From the NCBI GenBank assembly GCA_026260175.1, contig JAKCWW010001670.1, positions 1 to 37,625 on the forward strand: a stretch of DNA of 37,625 nt, read 5' to 3'. Each line of letters opens with the position of its first letter. The first letter of the stretch is position 1. Made by a program: the position numbers and the translations under genes. The stretch is from Reticulitermes lucifugus. Its lineage: Eukaryota; Arthropoda; Insecta; Blattodea; Rhinotermitidae. Positions 10,772-21,440 of this stretch are shown piece after piece. The notes beneath the pieces were generated by a model. The model did not search any database. It was not told the DNA's origin and saw only the letters and a program-made list of their open reading frames with translations.

Positions 10772-11119
10772 TTGTCCACAACAAAAAAACTTCGGCTCTA
10801 CTTGACGATTATACGCCCTATTCTCACCTATGGGGCCCCAGTATGGTGCTCCACAAGTGACACAAACATCCGCACGCTGCAAACGGTGCAAAACAAATGT
10901 CTCCGAGTCCTCACGGATTCCCCGCGGAACACGCCTATCAACGTTCTACATGCCTCGGTAGGAATAGTTTCCCTCAAAACTTGTATACTTCATCTTGCAA
11001 CGAAATTTTATGCCCAATGCACAAATCATTCAAACCCCTTGATTCGGGACATTGGTAATTACTCTCGTCAAGAACTCCACGCCATGTATAGGCGATATAC
11101 CCATAAGAGAATAAAACAT
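10772..11119 (+). pseudogene. Jockey-type ORF2 C-terminal fragment
   Basis: The frame is uninterrupted from the 5' truncation to the assembly gap. It shows LRLYLTIIRPILTYGAPVW, the usual end of the LINE reverse transcriptase, then LQTVQNKCLRVLTDSPRNTP and the C-terminal THKRIKH. It has no initiating ATG because the element is truncated. The endonuclease, the RT palm with its FADD box and ORF1 are absent, so it cannot move by itself. The paralogous fragment at 13943-14215 shares NKCLR, FYAQ, NPL and the THKR/VHKR end. Confidence 0.85.
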
Positions 11120-11170
11120 NNNNNNNNNNNNNNNNNNNNNNNNNNNNNNNNNNNNNNNNNNNNNNNNNNN
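11120..11170. other. Assembly gap (51 N)
   Basis: Run of N inside the Jockey-like LINE. No conclusion is possible across it. Confidence 0.99.
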
Positions 11171-11245
11171 AGGATGTGTTTTGATGTATCCAACTAAGCC
11201 AGAAAATAAAGCTTTCAATTTCAAAAAAAAAAAAAGCCAGAGAAG

Positions 11246-11518
11246 CTCAATGGCTCCAGTGGCTAGCATTCAGGCTGGATAATAAATCGTCGGCAGGGGA
11301 GCCGGGTTTTTGTCTTTCTCAGAGGGTTCGAACCGGCTGTTGTTTGCACATGGTCTCCTATTAAATGGATAATATGCCCCTTTTCCCAGGGTTAAATTAG
11401 CCAGGGCCTGAAGCTGATCACTGACTTCTATCCACTGCCGAAGTTGAGAATGGATGGAGCTATAACTCCGCTCCCCCATGTGCCTTCATGCCATTGGCAG
11501 GGACACGCTTACCTTTTG
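11246..11518 (+). mobile_element. tRNA-derived SINE, family C
   Basis: The head contains TGGCTCCAGTGGCTAGCATT (A-box region) and a B-box GAGGGTTCGAACC near 11321. The tail has GCCAGGGCCTGAAG, CACTGCCGAAGTTGAGAATG, TAACTCCGCTCCCCCATGTG and CTTACCTTTTGG. It aligns with the family C copies at 7345-7622, 18363-18480 and 27700-27955. It sits immediately after the 3' duplication of the Jockey-like insertion, so the LINE landed at the 5' edge of this SINE or the reverse. Confidence 0.8.
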
Positions 11519-13942
11519 GACATTAAAGTCTTTTCAAATTGGAGACCCAAATCGGAAGACATTCCTGGTGGACAAACCAGCAATACGCAACAAAGTTATC
11601 TTTCACAAGCTTATAGTCGTTTAGGTTGTCAAGAAAGTGCCCAAAGTTTGTGATATCCAAATAGCAGTAGTCCCATCTGATATTCAAACCGAGTACATCA
11701 GACAGGGCAGTGTTAAGCCAGGTGTTGATGACGATCAGTAGTATGGCATTACAGTAGTCTTCGCAGCTGATGATAATGGTCAACGGCTGGTTAACACTGT
11801 GGGCTACACGACAAATATGGTCGACGCTGTGTTGCCTGACGTCTTTATGGAAATAGCTTGGATCTCTAGTGCTTAGAAAACAAGTGGGTTCCAGAGTACA
11901 TACTGAAAATTGCTTTAATGAAAAAAATATATAGGACTAAACTAAACATCCTTGAACACAAACAATCTTAGCATTCTGTAATCTTAGCCTGGATATGTGA
12001 CAGAAAGTTGAATTTTAGAGGCAAAAGCTTAGAGATAACACTCTTTCAAGGGTCCATAATTTGATAAATAATTTTGAATCGGAACATTCGAGAAAGCATT
12101 CTCCGTAATGGATAAGGGATAATTAATATGTTAATATAAAGACAAGCACTTACGTGTATAGCCGAATCCCAAAGCATTTAGGAGGTCTATTTTGTATCTA
12201 AATGTACACCTTAGACAATATCCAAGATGAATAAGGGGGCTTAATATGAAATTATCATAAATATTTGGAGGGTCAGTTTAATTATATTTAACAAAGAAAT
12301 TCAAAGATGTCTTACAAATAATTCTCCGTTCTTCTGGGTTGTTGTGCGCTGTCGATGGAATATTGGTGACAAAAAGCGCAAAAGGTATTCTTCTCTTCAA
12401 AAAGACTGAACGACGGATCTTAAGCACAAAGCTACGAAATTAAGATCTATAAGATGTGCCTGCAGTCCACAGCGTGTTACTCCATTGTAATCTTCTAATT
12501 CTACCGTCATGATTTAGCAAATTGCAGAATTTCCTACTTCTCTTTAGCAGGAGGAAGGAAGTCATACATTTTTTCACATGCTGTAAATTTTGCGAGGAGT
12601 CACCGTCGACTCTTTGACACATGAAATGACACAAAATTGCTAGTCATTATGAAGGTGACTTGTGGCGTTATTTACATGGAAACGAGAGTAGTGTTTCAAG
12701 TTTGAGGTACGTGACTTGTAACCTCACCAAAACCGCAGAAATGTATTGAGATTAATTCCATGTAAGAAGCAACCAAGTCCTTTGTACATGTCGCTCGTCA
12801 TGGGAGACATACTTCGTTATTATCCGCAATTGCGACATTAAGTATCAAAGAATTAAAGAGATGAGAAAATAAAAAATAATAGCTTATATTAAATTATAGT
12901 TATAAGAAGTAGTTATATCGATTTTCAGATTTGTTGAAGAGTATTGTGAGACGAAAATGACTCTTAGACTACGTATACCTCCACACTGCCAATGAGCTCA
13001 AGTTTTGTATTGTTAGGGAAGTCCGGTATCGACTGCCTCCACATCGATAATAGCGATGTGCTCCATGGTTCTCTTCACGCCACACGCATATTTCTTCCGT
13101 ACTTGATATTTTGCCTTAAAATACTAAGTAAGTGTTATTTTTATACATTTTAAACTTGTTTAGTTACAACATCTAAAAAACTTGGCCAATGTTCCTTACT
13201 TTTCTGCGCTCTGATATACACGTCTCTTTTTTAGTTTAAACAAAATATTATGTACCTACACAATACGTCAGTGCTACCCATTTTTTATGTAAACATAATT
13301 ACATTGCTTAGGTTGATTTTTCAGCATTTTCTTACGTATAAATGCTTTTTCTTTATCAGATACTACACTAGACGACACAGTGGCTGCTTCCATGTTTCTC
13401 AGTCCTTTGCGAAGTGTTACATTTTGTATAAGACATGTCTTACTGTATTCTGTGTTGACAGCTTACAGACAATTTAGGTTTATCGGAATTTTAAACACAC
13501 TCCTTGAAGAAATTTTAGGACACTAAACGTTAAGGAAACAATTCATTTAATCTTTTAATACACTCGAAAGGAAAGGAGCTTGTAGACACGATTGCATAGG
13601 CTAAAGAATAGCAGTCAGACTGAACTTAAGACATAAATCATTCACATATAATCTGTGTCTGGTTACATACTAGGGTGCAATCGTGCCGTTCTGTGACGTC
13701 GATACAAATCACCTACGGAGCAAACGAATGTTGATTACGAATTTCTTTATTTCTCATGTAGATATACATTACTAAACATCACAGGTTAAGAGGATTAAAA
13801 ACAGTTGTTCCAGTAACCAACTGCCTATGGAGCTAGGTATCGGAACATCCATCCAACCGATACGTACAATGGTAGAAAAACAATCTCTTTGTAACTGTAG
13901 TGAAAAATTATATAAAAAACACTACCTCTTGAATTAGTCTAG
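11519..13942. other. No gene recognised
   Basis: An 86-codon minus-strand frame at 11523-11783 lacks an ATG and has no recognised motif. A small perfect hairpin, CACATCG/CGATGTG, sits at about 13040-13060. The rest is AT-rich without frames, SINE boxes or inverted repeats that I could see. Confidence 0.45.
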
Positions 13943-14215
13943 TTATAACAAGGCATGTTTGGGTCGTTTATGTACGTAGCGTTTGTACATGGTGTGTAAG
14001 TCTGACTTCTCGTAGCGGCCTATGTCCGCCACGAGTGGATTTATATGTGCAGTACTTTGGGCGTAAAAGCGAGCAGAGAGATGAAGGAGGTATTCTTGAA
14101 GTCTTTCGATGGCTACTGTGCGGTGGAGATCCTTGATAGGTGTACACCTCGGAGCATTTAAGATAATTCTCAAACATTTGTTCTGAAGGACTAGCAACTT
14201 CTTGTGTAGACCCAA
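13943..14215 (-). pseudogene. Jockey-type ORF2 C-terminal fragment, second copy
   Basis: The minus-strand frame reads LQNKCLRIILNAPRCTPIKD, then LSARFYAQSTAHINPL and ends RYVHKRPKHALL followed by a stop. It is clearly related to 10772-11119 but differs at many positions, so it comes from another lineage of the same clade. It is truncated upstream of the LQNKCLR block and has no ATG. No poly(A) tail or target-site duplication was found. Confidence 0.8.
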
Positions 14216-15166
14216 CGCTCTGTTACCTGTAGTGTAAAATTACAATACAGAATTTGTCATATATCTTAAGCAAAAGAATATTATGATGCTGTGAAGCTGT
14301 CATCGTAATTTTAGAACTTCAAAGAGCATTAAATGTAACCTAGCAATAAAATGCGTGATTTATTCCACTCCTTAGTGGCTAACGATTTGTTCCCTTACGT
14401 CTATCAAAGAGAAAACTTGCTGAGTCTTGAAATCAAATGCATTCTAAAGATATTACTACAGCATAAGACTCTTAAAGGTCATATTGAACGTGACGTTACG
14501 TTGAAAGGTTTTCCTTATTGCTTTTGAAGCCTATATCTGTTGTGATGATAATTCCCCATTTCTGCTGAAGGGTGGGTATTTTATATAACGTTCGTGACCT
14601 GACATATGCTGTGTCATTAAGCTGCTCACCTTGTGGGAATTCCTAACTGTGCGCAGAGGTAACGTGGAGCAAATAATTCAGAACTTCTTCAGAACCTTGT
14701 GGTTTTATAATTTTACGCTTACTAGCGCTATATATTTCACATTGTACCTCAGATCTAAGTCAGAGGAGCAGACTCCGAATTGAGGACAGAAGAGTCTTTC
14801 AGTTTATAAAGAATGTTCCCACGTTTTCATAAAGACAAGATCATTGTCGTGTTTTATAATTCACACAATAAAATTAACCTTAATTATAACTGTTTAAGTG
14901 GCTTTAACAGCAGTCAAAATGTTCTCATAGTTTGACATTTTTACATATAAAAATATTTAACGCGGGAGCCAAAACTAGTCTGATATGATATATTATGATT
15001 AGCGGTTCCCTTCAGATGTCATTAAAACGACCCTGGGCAGGGCCGCAAATTTTCGAGATAATTTTCTGCGAATTACTGTAAACAACTGACACTAATAAAC
15101 CCAGGGAATAATGCTTGAAAAAGAGGTTAAAAATCTTGAGATCATAATTCACAACCAAGAAAGTTG
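14216..15166. other. No gene recognised
   Basis: AT-rich sequence with no frame, RNA gene or repeat that I could support. Confidence 0.5.
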
Positions 15167-15333
15167 CAGTAAAACCTGTCTACAACGGAACGTCAAGGGA
15201 CCGAAATTTTTTCCGTTGCAACCACATTCCTTTTCACACACATACTTGAAGTTTGGATCTTCGGGGTTGTGAAAATTTCCGCTAAAGACAGTTTTCCGTT
15301 ATGCCCAGGTTCCGCTTAAGATAAGTTTCACTG
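15167..15333. mobile_element. Small pogo/Tigger-like MITE (candidate)
   Basis: The left end reads CAGTAAAACCTGTCTACAAC then GGAAC. The right end in reverse complement reads CAGTGAAACTTATCTTAAGC then GGAAC. The two agree at 19 of 25 positions. A TA follows the right end, while the matching left TA has become TG. CAGT(G/A)AAAC-type ends with a TA target are characteristic of the pogo branch of Tc1/mariner elements. The 167-bp interior has no coding capacity. Confidence 0.55.
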
Positions 15334-16469
15334 TATTTAACAAAACTCAACGTCAGAACACAGAATTCTCTTTTCACCATATTTCTCTGTTTTCTCGTTG
15401 AATTCCGCTCGATATAAACTCCACCAAAATATTTAATTTTCAATAGGCTGCGTTTTATTGCCTTTGGAATCCGTTAAAGTTTTCTTTAAAACTCAAAAGT
15501 CTCCGCAGATAAAACAAACTGCGGGGAAACACTAATGCAGAGTTTTAAAATCTTTGTTAGAACGATTTTTAAAGCATGGAGGTAGGGATGTCAGCTCCAG
15601 AACAGAAAGCTCGCAGGCTGCACTTCCATCTGGCGGCAGCCTCAGTAACTTCGAATACCTTGCTACATGAAGGCCACAAATCTCGGTGCGATCAACATTA
15701 CTCTACTCATTCTCATAAATTCATAAATTTAGGTTCGTATCTTGAGAGAAAAATTTTATTATTATTATTATTATCACCAAATCACTCCGTAAACAACACA
15801 TAGAATTCAGTGAAAAACTACACCATTATAACACAAATGGTGGCAGAAAGTGTAAAAAACTTTGCGAGTTTATTTTCTCAGAAAAAAAAAGTTGGTCCAG
15901 TTGTCCCAGTTGCAATAATAGCACACCACAAACCAAAAAAATAATATAATGTAACGGCAGATCGTAAATCAGCAATGGAAACCTGATTATTTTCGGGCAA
16001 TGGATTATTTTAGCAATTGCTTTAATATATTAAGTTCTTGGACAGTGCTAGGCATTTTTGTGGGTGCCACAGACCAAGTTTAATTAGATACGTATCTAAA
16101 TATATACATCGTAACTTATGCTGTGATCAAATTTGAGCACAAAATTTGTGCCTCATTAAAGTCTATAAACATGTAACGAAAAACTGCACGTAACGAACTC
16201 TGTAATTTGGATGTTACTGTATGTATCATGTTATTTATGTGACGTCAGGTATAGGAGGCACCAGGTGTGGCAAAAGGAAGTAACTCTTCGAGGCAAGAGT
16301 GAAATATGTTGATTCCCTCGGATTAGTTAGCGGTACTTTCATGTAATATGTGCTTAAAGCCCTGGCTGTTCTTTAACCAGCAAAGAAACCATCAGCATTA
16401 GTCCTGGACAGGCCTGAGCTGATTAATTCTTTTTCGTTTGTAGGTAGATTAAACGGTTTTCTCTGTCAA
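15334..16469. other. No gene; one microsatellite
   Basis: An (ATT)n microsatellite of about six units lies at 15757-15774. The 75-residue frame at 15576-15803 has an ATG but no motif and runs into the microsatellite. Nothing else was recognised. Confidence 0.45.
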
Positions 16470-16715
16470 TTCTTGAAATGTCCTTACCTCAGCTGAACAA
16501 GTACTCTGGTTACAGTAGCCAGCCTCTAGACTCTAATCTGTGCCAATTTAACCACCACACGGTATCCCATGTTTCTTTAAGACCAACGTCAACATTATCC
16601 TCCTGTCTACACCTACGTTTCTGAAGCAAACTCCTTCGTTCAAATTTCTCATATGTAATATTTATACACTTGTCAGTTCTCCCACGAATGTCTCATGCCT
16701 GGCCCACCTGGTGCT
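16470..16715 (-). pseudogene. Decayed RTE-like LINE C-terminal relic
   Basis: On the minus strand, AGGTGGGCCAGGCATGAGAC followed by GTGGGAGAAC resembles the RWAGHVARMGE region of RTE-like ORF2 ends. Further on, CAGGAGGATAATGTTGACGT resembles the RRWEDNIKMDL block, as QEDNVDVGLKE. Frameshifts and stops prevent a continuous reading. The better-preserved relic at 35575-36254 shows the same blocks in the same order. The boundaries are approximate. Confidence 0.5.
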
Positions 16716-17345
16716 GCTTGTTTTGATCTTTACTAACAATTAGATAAGGCATACAGATTACGAAATTCCTCAACGTACTCGTTGTAACACATTTTTACTC
16801 TATACACCAAATAGATCAAGTAATACAAAAAAACTTACACACATTCACGCATCATATATGTATTTAATATCTGCTACATGTTTCGGTCTTCTTGCCCATC
16901 TTTAGAGATACCATTATACAGTTTTCTCTGTCCAATCATTAGTGCCACTTTCCTAGATACAAGAATTATAATCATCACTGAGTACTGAAGAATCCTATTG
17001 TACTATTACCAAACTAATGATATTTCTAACAATGTCTTAAACATTTCTAATGCTTTTCTTATTAAACGCCCGTCATCCGATGGAGTGTCAAAACTTTCTC
17101 CAGTCATACGTAGCCGCTACAAAGTTTTCGACAGATAAATTGGCATTTTGTGTTCTCAAGCCGGTAGGGAATTAAACTGTGATATTCTGGATTATAACAC
17201 TGTTAAATCGGTATGTGGTTACCAACCTTTCCGAGAAACGTAATACGTACATACAGCAAGCATGTCCCTCCAAAACGTCGGTAAATGCTTCTTATTCAGA
17301 GCCATAACATATCAAATGAGGATTTAAATATTCAAAGGAAGTTAC
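16716..17345. other. No gene; one hammerhead-like relic
   Basis: On the minus strand about 16870-16917 carries CTAAAGA (one base off the core), a GGGC-type stem, GAAACATGTA and GCAGAT. This is the same arrangement as the ribozyme-like motifs elsewhere, but mutated. No gene was recognised. Confidence 0.4.
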
Positions 17346-17482
17346 TCAGACACCACAGAAATGCCTGCTTGATGTTTGGACGACTTCAGTCGGTACTGCA
17401 TTCAGGAGCTCGCTGCGACGGATCTCAGCCTCGGCACGCTTCGCTAATGTTGCAAGAACAGGCAGGACCAGCAGCAGAACAG
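17346..17482 (-). CDS. Exon-like frame with signal-peptide-like core (candidate)
   Basis: On the minus strand a good splice-acceptor-like stretch (TTGTCTTATTATTCAG, ending at 17483) precedes 137 bases that are clearly GC-richer than the AT-rich surroundings. The open frame starts VLLLVLPVLATLAKRAEAEI, resembling a signal-peptide hydrophobic core with a cleavage-like AEA. It continues through RRSELLNAVPTEVV to SSRHFCGV and a TGA, directly followed by GTAACT, a weak donor. No ATG precedes it in frame, so an upstream exon would be needed. I recognise no family; HFCG is reminiscent of insulin-like B chains, but four residues are no evidence. It could equally be a chance frame. Confidence 0.25.
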
Positions 17483-17576
17483 CTGAATAATAAGACAAGT
17501 GCTGCCCAGTTTCAATTACTGAACGCTGTTTTACGCTTCTCTTCGGCTTGCGAGTTTTAAGTTCATGCACTAACAC

Positions 17577-18362
17577 AACAAAATATTCCCTTAAATTTTC
17601 AATAAATTTTTAAAATATGTTTTTCAGTTTTAGTTTACTTTCATTTTTAATAAAGCACGTGCTTCTGAAATCATTAAACCTTCAAGGAAAATACCTTTTC
17701 GACTATTAAACCTCTTAAAGATTTCCACTAAAAATCAGCAGCAACATTATGCCACTGGAGGTCGTTCCAACCGCGTGAATTTTAATTCTCTATAACCAGT
17801 AATACCAGCAGAACGGATGCAAAAAATTTTGAAGCACCATGCCACATTTAAAACAGGGTCCTGAAACTAAGTGTTACTAAATTCAACCATAGTAGAGGTG
17901 GATTTTAAGGTCATGGAAGAAATAGGACAGCAAGGAAAAATATTACATTTTCTTTCAATTTGTCAGAGAAAACTGTTGGTCATATAGAGGTAATTGTATA
18001 AAACTTATACGACTACTTTAAAAACATTTCTAAAAATTAATGTGACATATTATTTATAAGTAAAAAATCAGAAGCTTGGGTACGGTATGAAAATTTGAAT
18101 TATACGGTATCCGACAAAGTTAAGGTAGAGACAAAGTGTAAGTAACTGAGGCACATCCTGTCTAATAATAATAATAATAATAATAATTTGTGACATTCCA
18201 ACAGGCTAGGCCAGAAACCTCTGCATGCATTAGAACTCAGTCCTATGGAAATCTACACGCTTCTACAGACATTTAATTAGGACACACAGAGCGTGTATGA
18301 CGATTTCATAAGACTCTTTTTCTTCCTTAGGGCAGAAAGTAGGCCTAATATCATAAACTGTT
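17577..18362. other. No gene; one microsatellite
   Basis: A (TAA)n microsatellite of about eight units lies at 18163-18187. The rest is AT-rich with no frame of note. Confidence 0.5.
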
Positions 18363-18480
18363 TAGTCCATTCATTCTTAACTTCGGTATTGTAGGGAGGT
18401 GAGTGGTGAGCTTGAGGCTCCGGCCGCTTCAAACTCGGTACTTACTGAACAGGAGGCTGGGTGGTCACCAGAATGCGTCT
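18363..18480 (-). mobile_element. 3' fragment of a family C SINE
   Basis: TCCATTCATTCTTAACTTCG, then GAGGTGAGTGGTGAGCTTGA and GGCTCCGGCCGC, match the reverse complement of the family C tail seen at 27716-27780 and 11390-11465. The head with Pol III boxes is not recognisable, so only the 3' half is supported. Ends are approximate. Confidence 0.6.
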
Positions 18481-19750
18481 TGACATTTTGGAGAGCAGCA
18501 AAGTCTCTTGAGCCTCAGGAAATCTGATCGGAGAACACTGAGTTTCACTTAGTATCTTTCGACCAAAATACTGTAGGTACCTTAAGACGTCAAATTGTTA
18601 TAGTGACCAACTATGTATTTTGTGTATTTGGTGTCTAATAAAATTTGCATAAATATATTTTCTAAACTGTTTGTAGATTGTGTGGTATTTATTAAGTAGC
18701 CACGTGCACGTTATAAAACGGAATGCAATAATATTCACGCGCCACTCCACGGCCTCTTTCATCGCTCAATACAAGTATTAATTTCATCTGTCGGAATCCT
18801 GCCATCTGATTGTGCTATGATGTATTAGTGCTGGATGGTCAACTGTTTTTTCAGCCTCATTCCTTTCCCCACAGTGAACATCCTCTGTCTCAGTTATAAA
18901 AACGTAAGAAATGTCGGCAAAGCATTATCCTTCTGGTACATATTTTCTCTCGTTACTTTTTCTTCCTATCCTAATACAAATAATAAAACACGTGTCATTT
19001 GTGTATGCTACGCCTAAAAATGACAGTCATTGTTGAAACGTGTAGCAGAGTTAAGTGCATATTGAAATATGAATGCACATAAATGAAGCTTTGTTAAAAT
19101 GGAAAAGAACTCACTCGTTCACACTCCTTACAAGGATTCGAGTTTGCGTGATAGACACACGCCGAATCGCGTGTCGCGTGTCTTGTCAGGGTCGGAAGAG
19201 CAACTGAAACGTGAGACAATACTGAAGTAGGTTATGAGCTTCAATGATGCGTCTTTCCAAAAACAATCGAATATCATAACACAGAAGACGTGTCGCGTTT
19301 CAAGCCGAGGTAAGAGGGAATTACGCTTATGAGACTAAAAGTGGCTTAAGTTACTCAGAAAATATGTCTAAGAAGTGTTTGATGTGAGGAGGAGAAAAAT
19401 ATTACAGAGCACTGTTCAAGGTTTTCCGTGTGGTGACAAATTACTTACAGTAAAATATGTCATTGAAACCCAGTCACGTGTCGTTAATAGCTTTGTGTGT
19501 GTTAACAAAACATTACAGATACATATCAAGACAGAAATAAGTCTGCAAAGTAATATCAGTTTTCGTCGACGAAATAATAAAACAGGACTGGGTGATGTCT
19601 TATTGTTGTTACTGTACTTTATAAAACGTTGAATAAATAGAAACTCATTTGAATACAAAAGGTTAGTTAAATTTAGTCTTTAACACGTGACAGATTATGC
19701 GAAGCTGCGGGAGTTAACATATAAGGCTACAGAGTGCCAAACTTAAGAGG
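18481..19750. other. No gene recognised
   Basis: Overlapping frames of 60-85 residues occur between 18835 and 19660 on both strands, without motifs. No repeat boundary was seen. Confidence 0.45.
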
Positions 19751-19828
19751 AAATATTGCGACAGTCACGACAATTTAAATATTGCGACAATCACGACAAT
19801 TTAAATATTGCGACAGTCACGACAATTA
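19751..19828. repeat. Three tandem copies of a 26-bp unit
   Basis: Units start at 19751, 19777 and 19803, each beginning AAATATTGCGACA(G/A)TCACGA. The middle unit has one G-to-A difference and the last differs only in its final base. The array ends 22 bp before the inverted-repeat element at 19851. Confidence 0.95.
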
Positions 19829-19850
19829 ATAAGCCAACTAGTCTTGTTTT

Positions 19851-20290
19851 GAATATGTTAAACCAACTAAAGCACAAGATTATTAACATAAAAAGATGTA
19901 TTTGTAACCCCTACATACGTTTCGGCAATCAAGTTGCCATCCTCAGGGGGCGTTCATCAAAGACTCACAAGCATCTATGGCATCCAGATACACATACATT
20001 TGACATTACATTGGAAGCACTCATGCCGCTAACAATATTAAAATGAATAGATGTATATAGCCATAAAACCAAACTTTAAGAACAATAATACATTGTGACT
20101 GAATCAGTGATCATAAGCTAATATGCCATATAACACAGAGTAAAAATTATACACAAATATTTTTACATGTTTCAACCTAGACGTTTAAAACATATAACAG
20201 TTTTCTAAAAAACTTTTAACGGCTATTAGCCATGTATACAGTCATATACGTGTAGTAGATCTAACTCGATTAGTTGGTTTCAACATACTC
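19851..20290. mobile_element. Inverted-repeat-bounded element carrying a hammerhead-like motif
   Basis: The ends are GAATATGTTAAACCAACTA (19851-19869) and, inverted, TAGTTGGTTTCAACATACTC (20271-20290), matching at 18 positions plus one inserted base. The 440-bp interior has no coding capacity. It carries the ribozyme candidate at 19908-19950 (minus) and a second, decayed GAAACATGTA motif on the same strand near 20164-20173. Similar motifs in the foldback elements at 26051 and 36287 suggest related, possibly Penelope-like, non-autonomous elements. Confidence 0.6.
19908..19950 (-). ncRNA. Minimal hammerhead-like self-cleaving ribozyme (candidate)
   Basis: Read on the minus strand from 19950: CCCC (stem I), CTGAGGA (matches CUGANGA), one extra T, GGCAA-CTTGA-TTGCC (perfect 5-bp stem II), GAAA, then C-GTAT-G plus T closing a 2-bp stem III with the last A of GAAA, A as cleavage nucleotide (19912), and GGGG (stem I partner, 19908-19911). 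All conserved hammerhead blocks occur in order, with three mutually consistent stems. The extra base between CUGAGGA and stem II departs from the textbook core. Very short stem III is known in Penelope-associated hammerheads. Activity is untested. Confidence 0.55.
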
Positions 20291-21300
20291 ATGATAAAAT
20301 TCACGGTACATACAACATAACACTGGCCTTGTTTTGTTGCTCAACTTTGTTATGAAGATAGGTCAAAGACAATTTTCGTAACAAATAATTTCCATTCTAA
20401 AGTTTCTTTGGTTCCAAAGCCAGAAATTGAATGTACAAAGAAAGGAAGCATGGATAGTGAAAGGAATAATGAGACAAAGATTCCGAAAGCTGAAACAAAA
20501 ATGTTTAAATCCAGATTGTACAAAAGAGCATATGGGTTTAAGGCACAGTTGTTGCAATATGTATATTGCTTGATTTATTGGGTAGAACTGTGTTCCTCGG
20601 AACTTTTATTTATTTGTTGGCATTATACTTGTAACACTCGCACATTTTTTCCATACAGTGTATTTATGTGTTTCGTATGATTCTCACAAAAACCAATGAA
20701 GGTTTTCCTCAAGAGAATCAACACTTAACTCTGGGCTTTGTAGTACGGACACAGTTTTATCTGTAAGACTAAATGTTTGTATATTAAGTAGAGGAGTTTC
20801 AGAATTGAAAGGACATGAATATTTACGCAGGCACCACTAATTTAATTTTTATAGGCAGATTAAATACACCTACATTATATTTACATAAGAAAATTTAATT
20901 TATTTCATTTAGTCGCATGGTCCAGGTCATGAAATTGATGCTGCTGATGATAACATAACAGATCAGTTGCAGAAATACAGAGTGTCCGCATATAAAGTAA
21001 GGTAGATCAATATCATTGCTTTACAGGAACAGACACTAAACAGCCCAATTTATCTGATCCCTCTAGGACCATGTCTACGCTACCGAAACTCGTTTACCAT
21101 ACATAAAAATAATACAGAAAGAAATATTATTGCTCCGTATGTTCTACAGCTTTGAGACAGTTTTGGAACAGGCAAATAACAGATGCGGTCATTCTAAAAA
21201 GAAACTTACACCTACCGTATCTGTCTCGCCAAATCCAACAACAAATGTATGATATGCTACTATTAATGTAAGGTGCTGACTCTATTGCACACAAGCAGGT
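20291..21300. other. No gene recognised
   Basis: A 90-residue frame at 20408-20680 has an ATG but no recognisable motif. Nothing else is supportable. Confidence 0.45.
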
Positions 21301-21440
21301 TTGGATGGACGCGTGGAATTATGGATATATGAATGGGCAAATGGTTGGATAAATGTATAAATAAATGGAGGGACATATGAAAGGGTGGATGGATGGTGGA
21401 TGGCTAAGTGAGTGAATGAGAGGATGAGTGGACGATATGA
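21301..21440. repeat. Degenerate TGGA-rich minisatellite-like tract
   Basis: Recurrent GGATGG, TGAATG and ATGGA words fill this tract, e.g. GGTGGATGGATGGTGGATGG near 21385. The unit is about four bases with many interruptions, as in an old tetranucleotide repeat. Confidence 0.7.

Larger units (their letters stand above)
10756..11244 (+). mobile_element. 5'-truncated Jockey-like LINE with 14-bp target-site duplication
   Basis: A perfect 14-bp direct repeat, AAAAAGCCAGAGAA, lies at 10756-10769 and 11231-11244. Between them is the 3' end of a LINE: coding sequence to the assembly gap, then about 60 bp of 3' sequence with AATAAA (11205-11210) and a poly(A) run at about 11223-11235. Target-primed reverse transcription explains the 5' truncation, poly(A) and duplication. 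The assembly gap at 11120-11170 hides the end of the coding region. Confidence 0.9.

Noticed and set aside
10601..10891. 96-codon minus-strand frame
   Set aside because: Runs antisense through the Jockey-like LINE and its flank, so it is a shadow.
11523..11783. 86-codon minus-strand gene
   Set aside because: No in-frame ATG, no recognisable family; probably a chance frame.
17285..17560. 91-codon plus-strand frame opposite the exon-like minus frame
   Set aside because: It has an ATG but no motif; the open frame probably reflects the locally higher GC content.
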